In this document: positions 43,655-52,166 of the stretch, piece by piece | How positions within the stretch are numbered: the stretch's first letter is position 1 | How the letters are laid out: the number at the start of each line of letters is the position of its first letter | From: Paenibacillus alvei DSM 29 | Lineage (GTDB): Bacteria; Bacillota; Bacilli; Paenibacillales; Paenibacillaceae | Direction of reading: 5' to 3' | Assembly: GCF_000293805.1 (NCBI RefSeq) | Contig: NZ_AMBZ01000001.1 | Coordinates: 462,001 to 526,000, forward strand | DNA length: 64,000 nucleotides | Translations under genes and position numbers: made by a program | Notes under the pieces: model-generated | Databases searched by the model: none | What the model was told of the DNA's origin: nothing | What the model saw: the letters and a program-made list of their open reading frames with translations, nothing else

Positions 43655-44476
43655 TCATGAGCCTGCAAATCCGCTCACAATCATGCGAATCGCAAGTATC
43701 AACAAGGTAATTCGCAGCACCAGCAGCAGCCCTTTGCCCGACATTCGATTCGCGATTGCTGCACCTAGCCTTCCGCCAATCCAGGCGCTCGGCGCCAATA
43801 TTGCAACCAGCATCCAATCGACGGAACCATTCCATGCATGCACGGTTGTTCCCAGAATGGAGGACAGGAAGATAACGAACATGGATGTCGCCGAAGCAAC
43901 ATGCGGTGGGTAGCGAAATAACAGTACTATGAGCGGAACGAATAATGAACCGCCGCCTATGCCAAACAGCCCTGAAATGAAGCCGACCGCAAACCCGATA
44001 AACAACATCGGCACCACGCTGTACCCGTATTCGGTAGCTTGTCCAGACGGATCTACATATGTGCGAGTACTTCGCCATGCGATGTTCACTGGCTTCAACC
44101 GTTCCTTGACGACCATCAGGATCGCCATCCCGAGCATGAAGAAGCCGAACACTAGATTGAATACATTGTCCTTGAAATACTCTGTAAGTGCCGCGCCCAG
44201 CATGGAAGCAGGCCCGCTTGTAATGAAATAGATCGCCCCGCTTCGCCAATCGACACGCTTCACCTTCATATAGGCAATTGTAGACGAAAGAGCTGTAAAA
44301 ATAAGCACCGCCAGCGATGTCCCTACTGCTGTCTGTGAGGTAACGGCTTCTCCCAGCAGGTGCGGGCCGAAGAAAATGAGCCCTGGCACAATAATGATTC
44401 CGCCGCCTAGTCCTACAAGGCTGCCGAACGTTGCTGCGATTAGTCCGATAAGAACAAGAAACAGAATGGTTGCCAT
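43655..44476 (-). CDS. TauE/SafE (TSUP) family membrane transporter
   Basis: A 273-residue membrane protein with about eight hydrophobic segments and the duplicated TSUP motif: FGSLVGLGGGIIIVPGLIF near the N-terminus and ISGLFGIGGGSLFVPLIVL in the second half. The family exports or imports sulfur compounds such as sulfite or sulfoacetate, or organic anions; substrate unknown here. The ATG at 44476 has AGGAG 6 bases upstream. Confidence 0.88.
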   Translation of the reverse strand: MATILFLVLIGLIAATFGSLVGLGGGIIIVPGLIFFGPHLLGEAVTSQTAVGTSLAVLIFTALSSTIAYMKVKRVDWRSGAIYFITSGPASMLGAALTEYFKDNVFNLVFGFFMLGMAILMVVKERLKPVNIAWRSTRTYVDPSGQATEYGYSVVPMLFIGFAVGFISGLFGIGGGSLFVPLIVLLFRYPPHVASATSMFVIFLSSILGTTVHAWNGSVDWMLVAILAPSAWIGGRLGAAIANRMSGKGLLLVLRITLLILAIRMIVSGFAGS

Positions 44477-44553
44477 CAAATGCTCCTACTTTCCTCGCAA
44501 TAGTAAGTCCCTATTTCTGAACGATATATAAACTGTCGCCCATACGAATAAAT

Positions 44554-44608
44554 AAAAATCCGCCCGCAGGCAGCTGCCGATTCAAGCAGTTTGCCAAACA
44601 AGGCGGAT
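44554..44608 (-). terminator. Terminator of fabI
   Basis: TCCGCC / GGCGGA outer stem followed by TTTTTATTT on the minus strand, 15 bases past the fabI stop. Confidence 0.7.
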
Positions 44609-44622
44609 ATAGAAGTCGAGTG

Positions 44623-45393
44623 TTACACGCCGACAATGTGATAACCGCTGTCCACGTAGATCACTTCACCCGTAATACCGCGTGAGAAGTGGCTCATCAG
44701 GAACATTGCAGTATCGCCAACTTCCGCCGTGTCTGTTGTGCGGCGCAGTGGTGCCTTCTCCTCAACCTGCTTCAAGATCGAGTTGAAATCGCTGATGCCC
44801 TTGGCAGCAAGCGTACGGATCGGACCTGCAGAAATTGCATTGACGCGTATGTTGAACTGTCCCAGATCTGCCGCCAAGTAGCGAACAGAAGCTTCAAGCG
44901 CAGCTTTCGCGACACCCATGACATTGTAGTTCTTCATTGCGCGCTCTGCGCCGAGGTAAGTCATTGTCATAATGCTTCCGCCTTCTGTCATGAGCGGATG
45001 CAGGCGCTGAGCTACAGCTACCAGAGAGTATGCACTGATGTCTTGCGCTAGCGCGAAGCCTGCACGGGATGTATCTGCATACAGTCCTGTTAATTCTTCT
45101 GTCTTCGCAAATGCGATACTATGCACCAAACCATGCAATGTACCGAATTCTTCACGAAGTTTATCTGCCAATTGATCAATCTCTTCATCTACCGTAACGT
45201 TGCATGGAAGAATGACTGCATTCGGAATCGTTTCAGCTAGTTTGCGCACACGTGCTTCCACACGGTCGCTTTCGTATGTAAATGCCAATCTTGCGCCTTG
45301 TGCGGCGAGTGATTGCGCGATTGCCCACGCGATGCTGCGATCGTTCGCGACACCCATAACCACGATATTTTTACCTGCTAACAATTGAGACAT
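44623..45393 (-). CDS. fabI: Enoyl-[ACP] reductase (NADH)
   Basis: Last step of each fatty-acid elongation cycle. 256 residues with IVVMGVANDRSIAWAIA (nucleotide binding), SIAFAKTEELTG, and the catalytic Tyr/Lys in YLGAERAMKNYNVMGVAKAALE. The ATG at 45393 has GGAGG 10 bases upstream. It is the classical FabI, the target of triclosan in other bacteria. I looked for a FapR operator upstream and did not see one. Confidence 0.95.
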   Translation of the reverse strand: MSQLLAGKNIVVMGVANDRSIAWAIAQSLAAQGARLAFTYESDRVEARVRKLAETIPNAVILPCNVTVDEEIDQLADKLREEFGTLHGLVHSIAFAKTEELTGLYADTSRAGFALAQDISAYSLVAVAQRLHPLMTEGGSIMTMTYLGAERAMKNYNVMGVAKAALEASVRYLAADLGQFNIRVNAISAGPIRTLAAKGISDFNSILKQVEEKAPLRRTTDTAEVGDTAMFLMSHFSRGITGEVIYVDSGYHIVGV

Positions 45394-45545
45394 TACTAAA
45401 TTTCCTCCTCTCGCCATTTCGCATCATCAATTTGGTTTCACGAACTATGCATGTCCCTTTTTGACTGTTGCGGAAAAGCTCTTTTTTCAACGTATCCTAT
45501 TTTTGCTTGATTTTCAAGTAGCAACTAGCAATCTGCGACTAGACA

Positions 45546-46547
45546 CTACGGATCAATCTTCACACTCGCTTGATTAAGAATCGTTACCCCTTCTCCCGTA
45601 TAGGGTACAAGATCTTTCATAAGCTGGAATAAGGCTCCGTCCTTCTGCTTTGCCTCCAGCATAACATCAATGCGCTCTGTATAAGAGGCAATCGCTCTGA
45701 GGAAGGCGAGCAAAGGCTTCACTTCCACGTAGTCAGCGTGTCCTCTTATATCGGAGGAGCTTTTAGGGCTGGACACATGAATCTTCGGCGGAAGCGGATT
45801 TTCGTTTGTCGCATCTGCCTGTCCGTAAGGCGTAAGCCATGTCTTCAATATGCGCGGCCACAGCTCATCCCATGATTCCCCTTCATTATTCACCCATTGA
45901 TGATGAATATCGAGAACCATAGGGACGCCGAGCCGTTCACTAATTTGCAGTGTCTCCACTGCATTGAATGTTTTGTCATCGTTCTCTAATGTCATGCGCT
46001 TCTGTATAGCTTCAGGCAGTGCCTTGAAGTTCTCGATAAATCGTTCGCCCGCAATCTCCTTGTTGCCATAAGCACCGCCGACATGAATGTTGTTCTTCGC
46101 CCGGGCATCCACTCCCATTGCCTGCAGCATGCGCACATGATGCTCTAAATCCTTCACGGACTTGACAAGCACATCCTCGCGCGGCGTGCTCAGTACGGTA
46201 AAGTGATCAGGGTGGAAGGACACGCGCATGTGATGCTCGTTCACATACTGCCCAATCGCTTGAAAACCCTTCTGCAAAGCGGGAAATGGATCCCAATCAT
46301 TCAGCTCCGGATGCGTAGCCAGCGGAATTAACTTCGAGGAGAAGCGGTACAACTGAATGTCGTGTGCACGATTATGCTTTAGGAGCCGCAGCGTATTGTG
46401 CAGATTTTCTTCCGCTATGCGTTCCGCCTTGCGCAAAGCCGCAGCACGATCCTCCAGTTTGCGAAATGATGCGTATGTCATCGTACGCGAGGGCGAGGCA
46501 TTCGCCACCGTGACCGACATCGCTACATATCCGAATCGAACCAGCAT
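45546..46547 (-). CDS. uvsE: UV damage endonuclease UvsE/UvdE
   Basis: Endonuclease of an alternative excision pathway for UV photoproducts. 333 residues in a TIM-barrel fold: MLVRFGYVAMSV, RFSSKLIPLATH, VSFHPDHFTVL, HVGGAYGNKE, LENDDKTF, VLDIHHQWVN and IHVSSPK hold the metal-binding His, Glu and Asp residues. GGAGG lies 10 bases before the ATG at 46547. The 335-base gap to the next gene upstream holds only the terminator of the thioesterase gene. Confidence 0.92.
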   Translation of the reverse strand: MLVRFGYVAMSVTVANASPSRTMTYASFRKLEDRAAALRKAERIAEENLHNTLRLLKHNRAHDIQLYRFSSKLIPLATHPELNDWDPFPALQKGFQAIGQYVNEHHMRVSFHPDHFTVLSTPREDVLVKSVKDLEHHVRMLQAMGVDARAKNNIHVGGAYGNKEIAGERFIENFKALPEAIQKRMTLENDDKTFNAVETLQISERLGVPMVLDIHHQWVNNEGESWDELWPRILKTWLTPYGQADATNENPLPPKIHVSSPKSSSDIRGHADYVEVKPLLAFLRAIASYTERIDVMLEAKQKDGALFQLMKDLVPYTGEGVTILNQASVKIDP

Positions 46548-46819
46548 ACTTCGGATTCCTCCCGACTGCTATTGTCATGCCGGCAAATACTTCTGCCCAA
46601 TCTGACAAGCGTTTTCTCCTTCTAGCATTACCTTACTAGCGTGCGCTTAATCGACTAAACTAGGAGATGTTCGCCATTGTGGACATAACGCGCTTCCTTA
46701 CTGTACTTTGTCGAATACTCTATCTAAACCTAAAACTATCTAAATCCTTTAAAGATTGCTTCACTATCGGCTGCAAGAAATAGATATGACTTATACAGAT
46801 TAACCGATTTTGGCAATGC

Positions 46820-46850
46820 AAAAACCCCTGACCTATTTGGTGCAGGGGCT
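46820..46850 (-). terminator. Terminator of the beta-oxidation operon (after the thioesterase gene)
   Basis: AGCCCCTG / CAGGGGTT stem with TTTTTG on the minus strand, about 33 bases past the stop. Confidence 0.75.
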
Positions 46851-46882
46851 TGCTCTATTAAGTTAAGTATGCCTGAACACAG

Positions 46883-47311
46883 TCATATCACCCGGAACGT
46901 CGCCAGCGCAAGGGAACCAAGCTTGCCTTCCGCATCAATTACCCGTCCTGTGCAAGTGATTGAGCGGCGCGTTTCATGCACGATTTCCGCCGTAACTCGA
47001 AGTTCTCCGGCCTGCAGCGGCGCAACAAAGTTTACGTTCAAATTGGATGTAACCGTATTTTCATCGGGTCTAGCCAACATCGTAGCCAATCCCATCGCGT
47101 TATCTAATAGAGAGGACAGTACCCCGCCATGAACGATGCCTATGGCATTCAAATGATGCCGTCCAGCATCAAGTTTTAGAACGACATGCCCCGGCTCTGC
47201 CGTCAACGTTTCGCAGCCAAGGTAATCCCAGAAGGTTCCCTTCGCTTGCGCATACAATTGGTCGAGTCGCTCGCTTACGATGGATACAGGGGTTGCTGCC
47301 AGCTCCTCCAT
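46883..47311 (-). CDS. PaaI-family hotdog thioesterase
   Basis: A 142-residue hotdog-fold acyl-CoA thioesterase. The family motif AIGIVHGGVLSSLLDNAMG (residues ~65-85) contains the conserved HGG and the catalytic Asp. The ATG at 47311 has GGAGG about 11 bases upstream; a TTG six codons earlier is on the site itself. It lies 60 bases downstream of the acyl-CoA ligase gene and likely hydrolyses surplus acyl-CoA in the beta-oxidation pathway (inference). Confidence 0.85.
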   Translation of the reverse strand: MEELAATPVSIVSERLDQLYAQAKGTFWDYLGCETLTAEPGHVVLKLDAGRHHLNAIGIVHGGVLSSLLDNAMGLATMLARPDENTVTSNLNVNFVAPLQAGELRVTAEIVHETRRSITCTGRVIDAEGKLGSLALATFRVI

Positions 47312-47373
47312 AGAAATTCCCACCTCCAAGCACTTCTTTATTCAACTTCATGCCAGCAACAAATACAGCCTTA

Positions 47374-49050
47374 CTACTTTTTCACCAATTCATCCTCTTC
47401 CAGCAGCATGCGGCGCAGTACCTTGCCCGCAATGGTCTTCGGCAGCTCACTGCGGAATTCATATTGGCGCGGCACCTTGAAGGAGGCCATCCGCTCGCGG
47501 CACCAGACATTTAACTCATCTTCGGTTACTTGGGCTCCAGCGCGAGTCACAATATATGCTTTGACCGTCTCTCCTCGGTAAGCGTCGGGCACACCCACAA
47601 CGACGGCTTCCTTTACACTTGGATGCTCGTACAGCACTTCCTCCACTTCCCGCGGATAAATATTGAACCCGCCGGCAATGATCAAATCTTTTTTTCGATC
47701 AATGATGGAGAAAAATCCTTCCTCATCCTGCCTTCCCAGGTCCCCTGTATACAGCCATCCATCCCGAAGCGCCGTTACGGTCTCCTCCGGCTTGTTCCAA
47801 TACCCCTTCATCACCTGTGGGCCGCGGACAATCAGTTCTCCTACCTCGCCCTGCGGCAACTCTTCTCCCGTGTAGGAATCAACGATCTTCGCCTCCGTAT
47901 CGGGGAACGGAATGCCAATAGAACCATTTTTGCGTTTGCCCCACAACAGGTTCGCATGCGTAATCGGCGATGCTTCCGTCAAGCCATACCCTTCGATAAG
48001 CACGCAGCCCGTCAACGCTTCGAACTTCTCCTGCACCTCCAGCGGCAGCGAAGATGCGCCGCTGATGCATGTGTGAATGGAAGACAGGTCATAACGGTTC
48101 GTATCCGGATGATTAATCAGCGAAATGTACATCGTCGGCGCCCCTGGGAACACGGTCGGACGCAGCTTATGAATAATCTGCAGCATTTCGGAGGCCTCGA
48201 ACTTCGGCACAAGCACGTTCATCCCCCGACACAGCGTGCACAGATTCATCAAAATAGTCATCCCGAATACATGGAAAAATGGAAGCGCTCCCAAGAAGAC
48301 TTCTTCTCCGCGCTTCACCTTATAGAACCATGCCGCCGATTGCATCGTATTGGCGACCAAGTTTCTATGGGTCAACATCACCCCTTTAGGTGTGCTTGTC
48401 GTCCCTCCGGTGTACTGCAGCAGTGCCAGATCGTTTTCTCCGTCGACTTCCGCACAGATAAATTTTGGCGGAACGCTTTTGAGCAATGGCGCAAAGGCAT
48501 GAACGTGATCATCATACTTTACCCCGGCCGCCTGAACGTTTTTCTTCATCTTTAAGGAAAACAGCACGTTTTTCGGAAAGGGCAAGTAATCCTTAATAGA
48601 GGTTACGATCGCGTGCCGAAGCTGTGTGCGTGCCTGAACGGCACGCACACGCGGATATAATACATCAAGGGTTACGATCGCGGCTGCTCCGGAATCGGAT
48701 AGCTGGATCGCCAGTTCACGTTCCTTATAGAGCGGGTTTGTAAGTACAGCTATACATCCGGCCATCAGCGTACCATAATACGCAATGACGGTCTGTGGAC
48801 AGTTGGGCAGCATGATTGCCACTCGCTCCTTGCTGCCAATTCCAAGCCGCACAAGTGCATTTGCGAATCGGCAGCACTCTTCAAGCAATTGCTCATAGCT
48901 CAAACGCTTCCCCATGAATTCAAGCGCGGGCCGTTTCGGGTATTCCCGTGCCGCATCGATGAGGAATTGGGCGACATTATGTCGCGGGTAGTCATACGTC
49001 GGGTCAATTTCCTGCGGGTAATGACGGAGCCATGGCTTTTCCAATGGCAT
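47374..49050 (-). CDS. lcfA: Long-chain fatty acid-CoA ligase
   Basis: Activates fatty acids to acyl-CoA. 558 residues of the ANL superfamily: AMP-binding motif LLQYTGGTTSTPKGVMLTH, GYGLTEASPI, DGWLYTGDLGRQDEEGFFSIIDRKKDLIIAGGFNIYP and the C-terminal lysine in KTIAGKVLRR. Full length and very like LcfA of Bacillus. It is 37 bases after fadE, which differs from B. subtilis where lcfA heads the fadR operon. Confidence 0.92.
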   Translation of the reverse strand: MPLEKPWLRHYPQEIDPTYDYPRHNVAQFLIDAAREYPKRPALEFMGKRLSYEQLLEECCRFANALVRLGIGSKERVAIMLPNCPQTVIAYYGTLMAGCIAVLTNPLYKERELAIQLSDSGAAAIVTLDVLYPRVRAVQARTQLRHAIVTSIKDYLPFPKNVLFSLKMKKNVQAAGVKYDDHVHAFAPLLKSVPPKFICAEVDGENDLALLQYTGGTTSTPKGVMLTHRNLVANTMQSAAWFYKVKRGEEVFLGALPFFHVFGMTILMNLCTLCRGMNVLVPKFEASEMLQIIHKLRPTVFPGAPTMYISLINHPDTNRYDLSSIHTCISGASSLPLEVQEKFEALTGCVLIEGYGLTEASPITHANLLWGKRKNGSIGIPFPDTEAKIVDSYTGEELPQGEVGELIVRGPQVMKGYWNKPEETVTALRDGWLYTGDLGRQDEEGFFSIIDRKKDLIIAGGFNIYPREVEEVLYEHPSVKEAVVVGVPDAYRGETVKAYIVTRAGAQVTEDELNVWCRERMASFKVPRQYEFRSELPKTIAGKVLRRMLLEEDELVKK

Positions 49051-49087
49051 ACCTAACCATCCCTTCCTCGCGGGGTTCTCCCGCGTA

Positions 49088-50872
49088 TTACGAGACCACG
49101 TATTTTTCCGCTTGAATCACGCGTGCCGCTATCTCACGCTTTATGCCTACGCCGTCAATTGGCGAGCTCTTCGCCAGCTTCTTCAGAATCGACAGTTGTG
49201 TGCGCAATACGTCGCCTGACTCCATTACCGCCAGCGTTTCCTTGGCTGTACGTTCAATATCAGCGAATGCCTCATGCATGTATACAGTTGTCATTTGCAT
49301 CGCAAGTTTCGCCTTTGCCTCGCCCTCCTTCGCCATCAGCTTGCGAGTGCGCAGCAGCGCGCTTTCCATTGCGTATACGGCAATCATTAAATCAGCAAGG
49401 TTGCTCAAAATTTCCTGGTGCTGCTCAAGCGATGTTCCGTATTTTTGAGCTGCTAATCCACCAAGCATAAGGAATATCTTTTTCGCCATCTTAACGATAT
49501 GTTCTTCCTGCTCCATTGCTCCACCTGATTCCGGCATGGATACGATCGACATCAGATCGGCTTGGAGCGCCTTCGCCTTTTGCAGGAGCGGCAGTTCTCC
49601 CTTGGCAGCTCTCTTAAGCAGCGTGCCTGGGATAAGCAATCTGTTAATTTCATTTGTTCCTTCGAAAATGCGGTTAATGCGGGAGTCGCGGTAGATGCGC
49701 TCGATTTTATACTCCTGCGTAAAGCCGTAGCCGCCATGAATTTGAACGCCTTCATCGGCTACGAAATCAAGCACCTCTGAAGCGAACACTTTATTAATGG
49801 AGCATTCAAGCGCGTATTCGGTAATCGCCTTGGCCATTAACTGACCTGAATCCGGCTGCTTGTAATCGATGTCTTTCAGCACATTGTCCACCAAGCCAGA
49901 AGTCCGATACACCATCGACTCCGTTACATAAGTACGGATGTTCATATCTGCCAGCTTATTGCCGACAAGAGAGAATTCTGTAAGCGCCTTGCCGAACTGT
50001 TTGCGTTCGCCAGCATATTTCACGCTCAACTCGATCGCTTCCTTCGCTGCTCCGAGACATCCAGCCCCCAGCTTGAAGCGGCCGATGTTCAAAATATTGA
50101 ACGCAATAACGTGCCCGCGGCCTACCTCTCCGAGTACATTCTCCACTGGAACCTTGACGTCCTCGAAGAAGAGCGGACAAGTGGAAGAACTCTTAATTCC
50201 CATCTTCTTCTCTTCCGGTCCAACCGTGAAGCCTTCCATTCCCTTCTCAACAATGAATGCCGTGAAGTCCTTGCCGTCTACCTTCGCATATACGACAAAA
50301 ATATCGGCGAAGCCCGCATTTGTAATAAAAATTTTAGAGCCATTCAGCACGTAATGACTGCCATCCTCAGACAGCTTCGCTGTCGACTTCGCGCTAAGCG
50401 CATCTGATCCAGATGACGGCTCCGTAAGGCAATAAGCAGCGATTTTAGCGCCTGTCGCAAGGTCAGGCAAATATTTGGCCTTCTGCTCTGGCGTGCCAAA
50501 GAATACGATCGGAAGCGTCCCGATACCCACATGCGCGCCAACGGAGAGCGCGAAGCCAGATGCTTTGGTCAGCGTTTCGCCGATCAGCGTAGAGCTGACC
50601 TTGTCGAGCCCAAGACCGCCATATTCTTCTGGAATGTCCGCGCCGAGCAGCCCGATTTCCCCGGCCTTGCGCATCAGCTTAACCGTCAAATCGTAATTCA
50701 ATTTTTCCAATTCTTCGTCGTGCGGCAGCACTTCTCCTTCTACGAAATCACGAGTTGTATCCACCATCATGCGCTGTTCTTCGGTGAAATCCTCCGGAGT
50801 AATGATCGCATCCGGAGTGATGTCATCAATGACAAAGCTTCCGCCTTTGATTTTCTGTTCCAACATGGTCAT
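49088..50872 (-). CDS. fadE: Acyl-CoA dehydrogenase FadE
   Basis: FAD enzyme for the first oxidation step. 594 residues, the size of B. subtilis FadE, longer than ordinary acyl-CoA dehydrogenases because of a C-terminal helical domain. Seen: AAYCLTEPSSGSDA, FFEDVKVPVENVLGE, catalytic-region QIHGGYGFTQEYKIERIYRDSRINRIFEGTNEINR. The ATG at 50872 follows GGAAG by 9 bases; the upstream frame to 50935 has no family similarity. Electrons go to EtfAB, encoded at 58-60 kb. Confidence 0.93.
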   Translation of the reverse strand: MTMLEQKIKGGSFVIDDITPDAIITPEDFTEEQRMMVDTTRDFVEGEVLPHDEELEKLNYDLTVKLMRKAGEIGLLGADIPEEYGGLGLDKVSSTLIGETLTKASGFALSVGAHVGIGTLPIVFFGTPEQKAKYLPDLATGAKIAAYCLTEPSSGSDALSAKSTAKLSEDGSHYVLNGSKIFITNAGFADIFVVYAKVDGKDFTAFIVEKGMEGFTVGPEEKKMGIKSSSTCPLFFEDVKVPVENVLGEVGRGHVIAFNILNIGRFKLGAGCLGAAKEAIELSVKYAGERKQFGKALTEFSLVGNKLADMNIRTYVTESMVYRTSGLVDNVLKDIDYKQPDSGQLMAKAITEYALECSINKVFASEVLDFVADEGVQIHGGYGFTQEYKIERIYRDSRINRIFEGTNEINRLLIPGTLLKRAAKGELPLLQKAKALQADLMSIVSMPESGGAMEQEEHIVKMAKKIFLMLGGLAAQKYGTSLEQHQEILSNLADLMIAVYAMESALLRTRKLMAKEGEAKAKLAMQMTTVYMHEAFADIERTAKETLAVMESGDVLRTQLSILKKLAKSSPIDGVGIKREIAARVIQAEKYVVS

Positions 50873-50950
50873 GGTAATCTTCTTCCTTTCGAAGTGGATT
50901 AAGAATGGATAAGTGACTCTGAACAATTTGAACAATACGATGCAAAAAGT

Positions 50951-52132
50951 TTAAGCAAACACCTCGAACACTCCGGCGGCTCCCATTCCACCACCGATGC
51001 ACATGGACACGACACCATAGCCGCCGCCGCGGCGGCGAAGCTCATGCAAGAGTGTTGCCGTCAGCTTCGAACCTGTGCACCCAAGCGGATGGCCGAGCGC
51101 AATCGCGCCGCCGTTCACATTCACCTTGCTCTCATCCAGCCCCAAGTGGCGAATGATATGCAAACATTGCGAGGCGAAGGCTTCATTCAATTCAAATAGA
51201 TCGACCTGATCCTGCGTAATGCCTGCCTTGCGCAGCGCCTTCGGAATCGCTTCTACAGGCCCGACGCCCATAATGTCAGGCGCGACGCCAGCCAACGCGA
51301 AGCTGCGGAAGGCCGCAAGCGGCTTCAATCCAAGCTCCTTCGCTCTGTCGGCGCTCATCATCACACAGGCTGCAGCCCCGTCATTCATCGGTGAGCTGTT
51401 GCCCGCCGTTACGCTGCCGCCCAAGGAGAACGAAGGCTTCAGCTTCGCAAGCACCTCCTCCGTCGTGTCCGGACGAACGCATTCATCCATATCGAAGGTC
51501 AGTTCCTTTTCCCAAGGACGGCCGTTACTGTCGACTCCTCTTTGTACCGTTGAGACAGGCACGATCTCGTCACGGAATTTGCCTTCAGCGATAGCTGCCG
51601 CAGCCTTGCGATGACTGTCAGCAGCGAATCGATCCTGTTCCTCACGGCTAATGCCGAATCGCTTCGCCACATTTTCCGCTGTGTATCCCATGCCCATATA
51701 TACTTCCGGCATATCTGAGACCAGCTTCGGATGCGGCGCAAGCTTGAAGCCGGTCATCGGCACCGCGCTCATGCTCTCTACTCCGCCGGCAACAATCGTG
51801 TCCGCAGCGCCGGCCATAATCCGTTCTGCAGCGAACGCAATCGACTGCAGGCCAGAAGCACAAAACCGATTAACCGTAACCGCAGGCACCTCCTGCGGAT
51901 AACCTGCATACAGCGACACAATGCGTGCCATGTTCAAGCCTTGCTCGCCTTCCGGCATTGCACAGCCGAGTATGACGTCCTCAATGTCCGATTTGTTCAA
52001 GCCTGGTGCGCGTCGAACAACTTCCTCCAGTACAGTTCTCCCCAGATCCTCGGCTCTCGTCTGCGCGAGGCTCCCTTTCTTCGCCCGGCCAACCGGCGTA
52101 CGCGCTATAGATACAATGACTGCTTCTTTCAT
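50951..52132 (-). CDS. fadA: Acetyl-CoA C-acyltransferase (3-ketoacyl-CoA thiolase)
   Basis: Last step of the beta-oxidation cycle. 393 residues with nucleophile Cys in VNRFCASGLQSI, NGGAIALGHPLGCTG and the second catalytic Cys in VSMCIGGGMGAAG. AGGGGAG lies 6 bases before the ATG at 52132. It sits between fadN and fadE as in Bacillus fadNAE. Confidence 0.95.
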   Translation of the reverse strand: MKEAVIVSIARTPVGRAKKGSLAQTRAEDLGRTVLEEVVRRAPGLNKSDIEDVILGCAMPEGEQGLNMARIVSLYAGYPQEVPAVTVNRFCASGLQSIAFAAERIMAGAADTIVAGGVESMSAVPMTGFKLAPHPKLVSDMPEVYMGMGYTAENVAKRFGISREEQDRFAADSHRKAAAAIAEGKFRDEIVPVSTVQRGVDSNGRPWEKELTFDMDECVRPDTTEEVLAKLKPSFSLGGSVTAGNSSPMNDGAAACVMMSADRAKELGLKPLAAFRSFALAGVAPDIMGVGPVEAIPKALRKAGITQDQVDLFELNEAFASQCLHIIRHLGLDESKVNVNGGAIALGHPLGCTGSKLTATLLHELRRRGGGYGVVSMCIGGGMGAAGVFEVFA

Positions 52133-52166
52133 TGCGATCTCCCCTCATTCATAATTTGGAAGGATA

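Noticed and set aside
45394-45545. FapR operator in front of fabI
   Set aside because: No TTAGTACCWRRTACTAA-like palindrome is present.
46372-46608. 78-codon frame overlapping the start of uvsE
   Set aside because: Opposing codon pattern, no ribosome site, lies inside the conserved N-terminus of UvsE.
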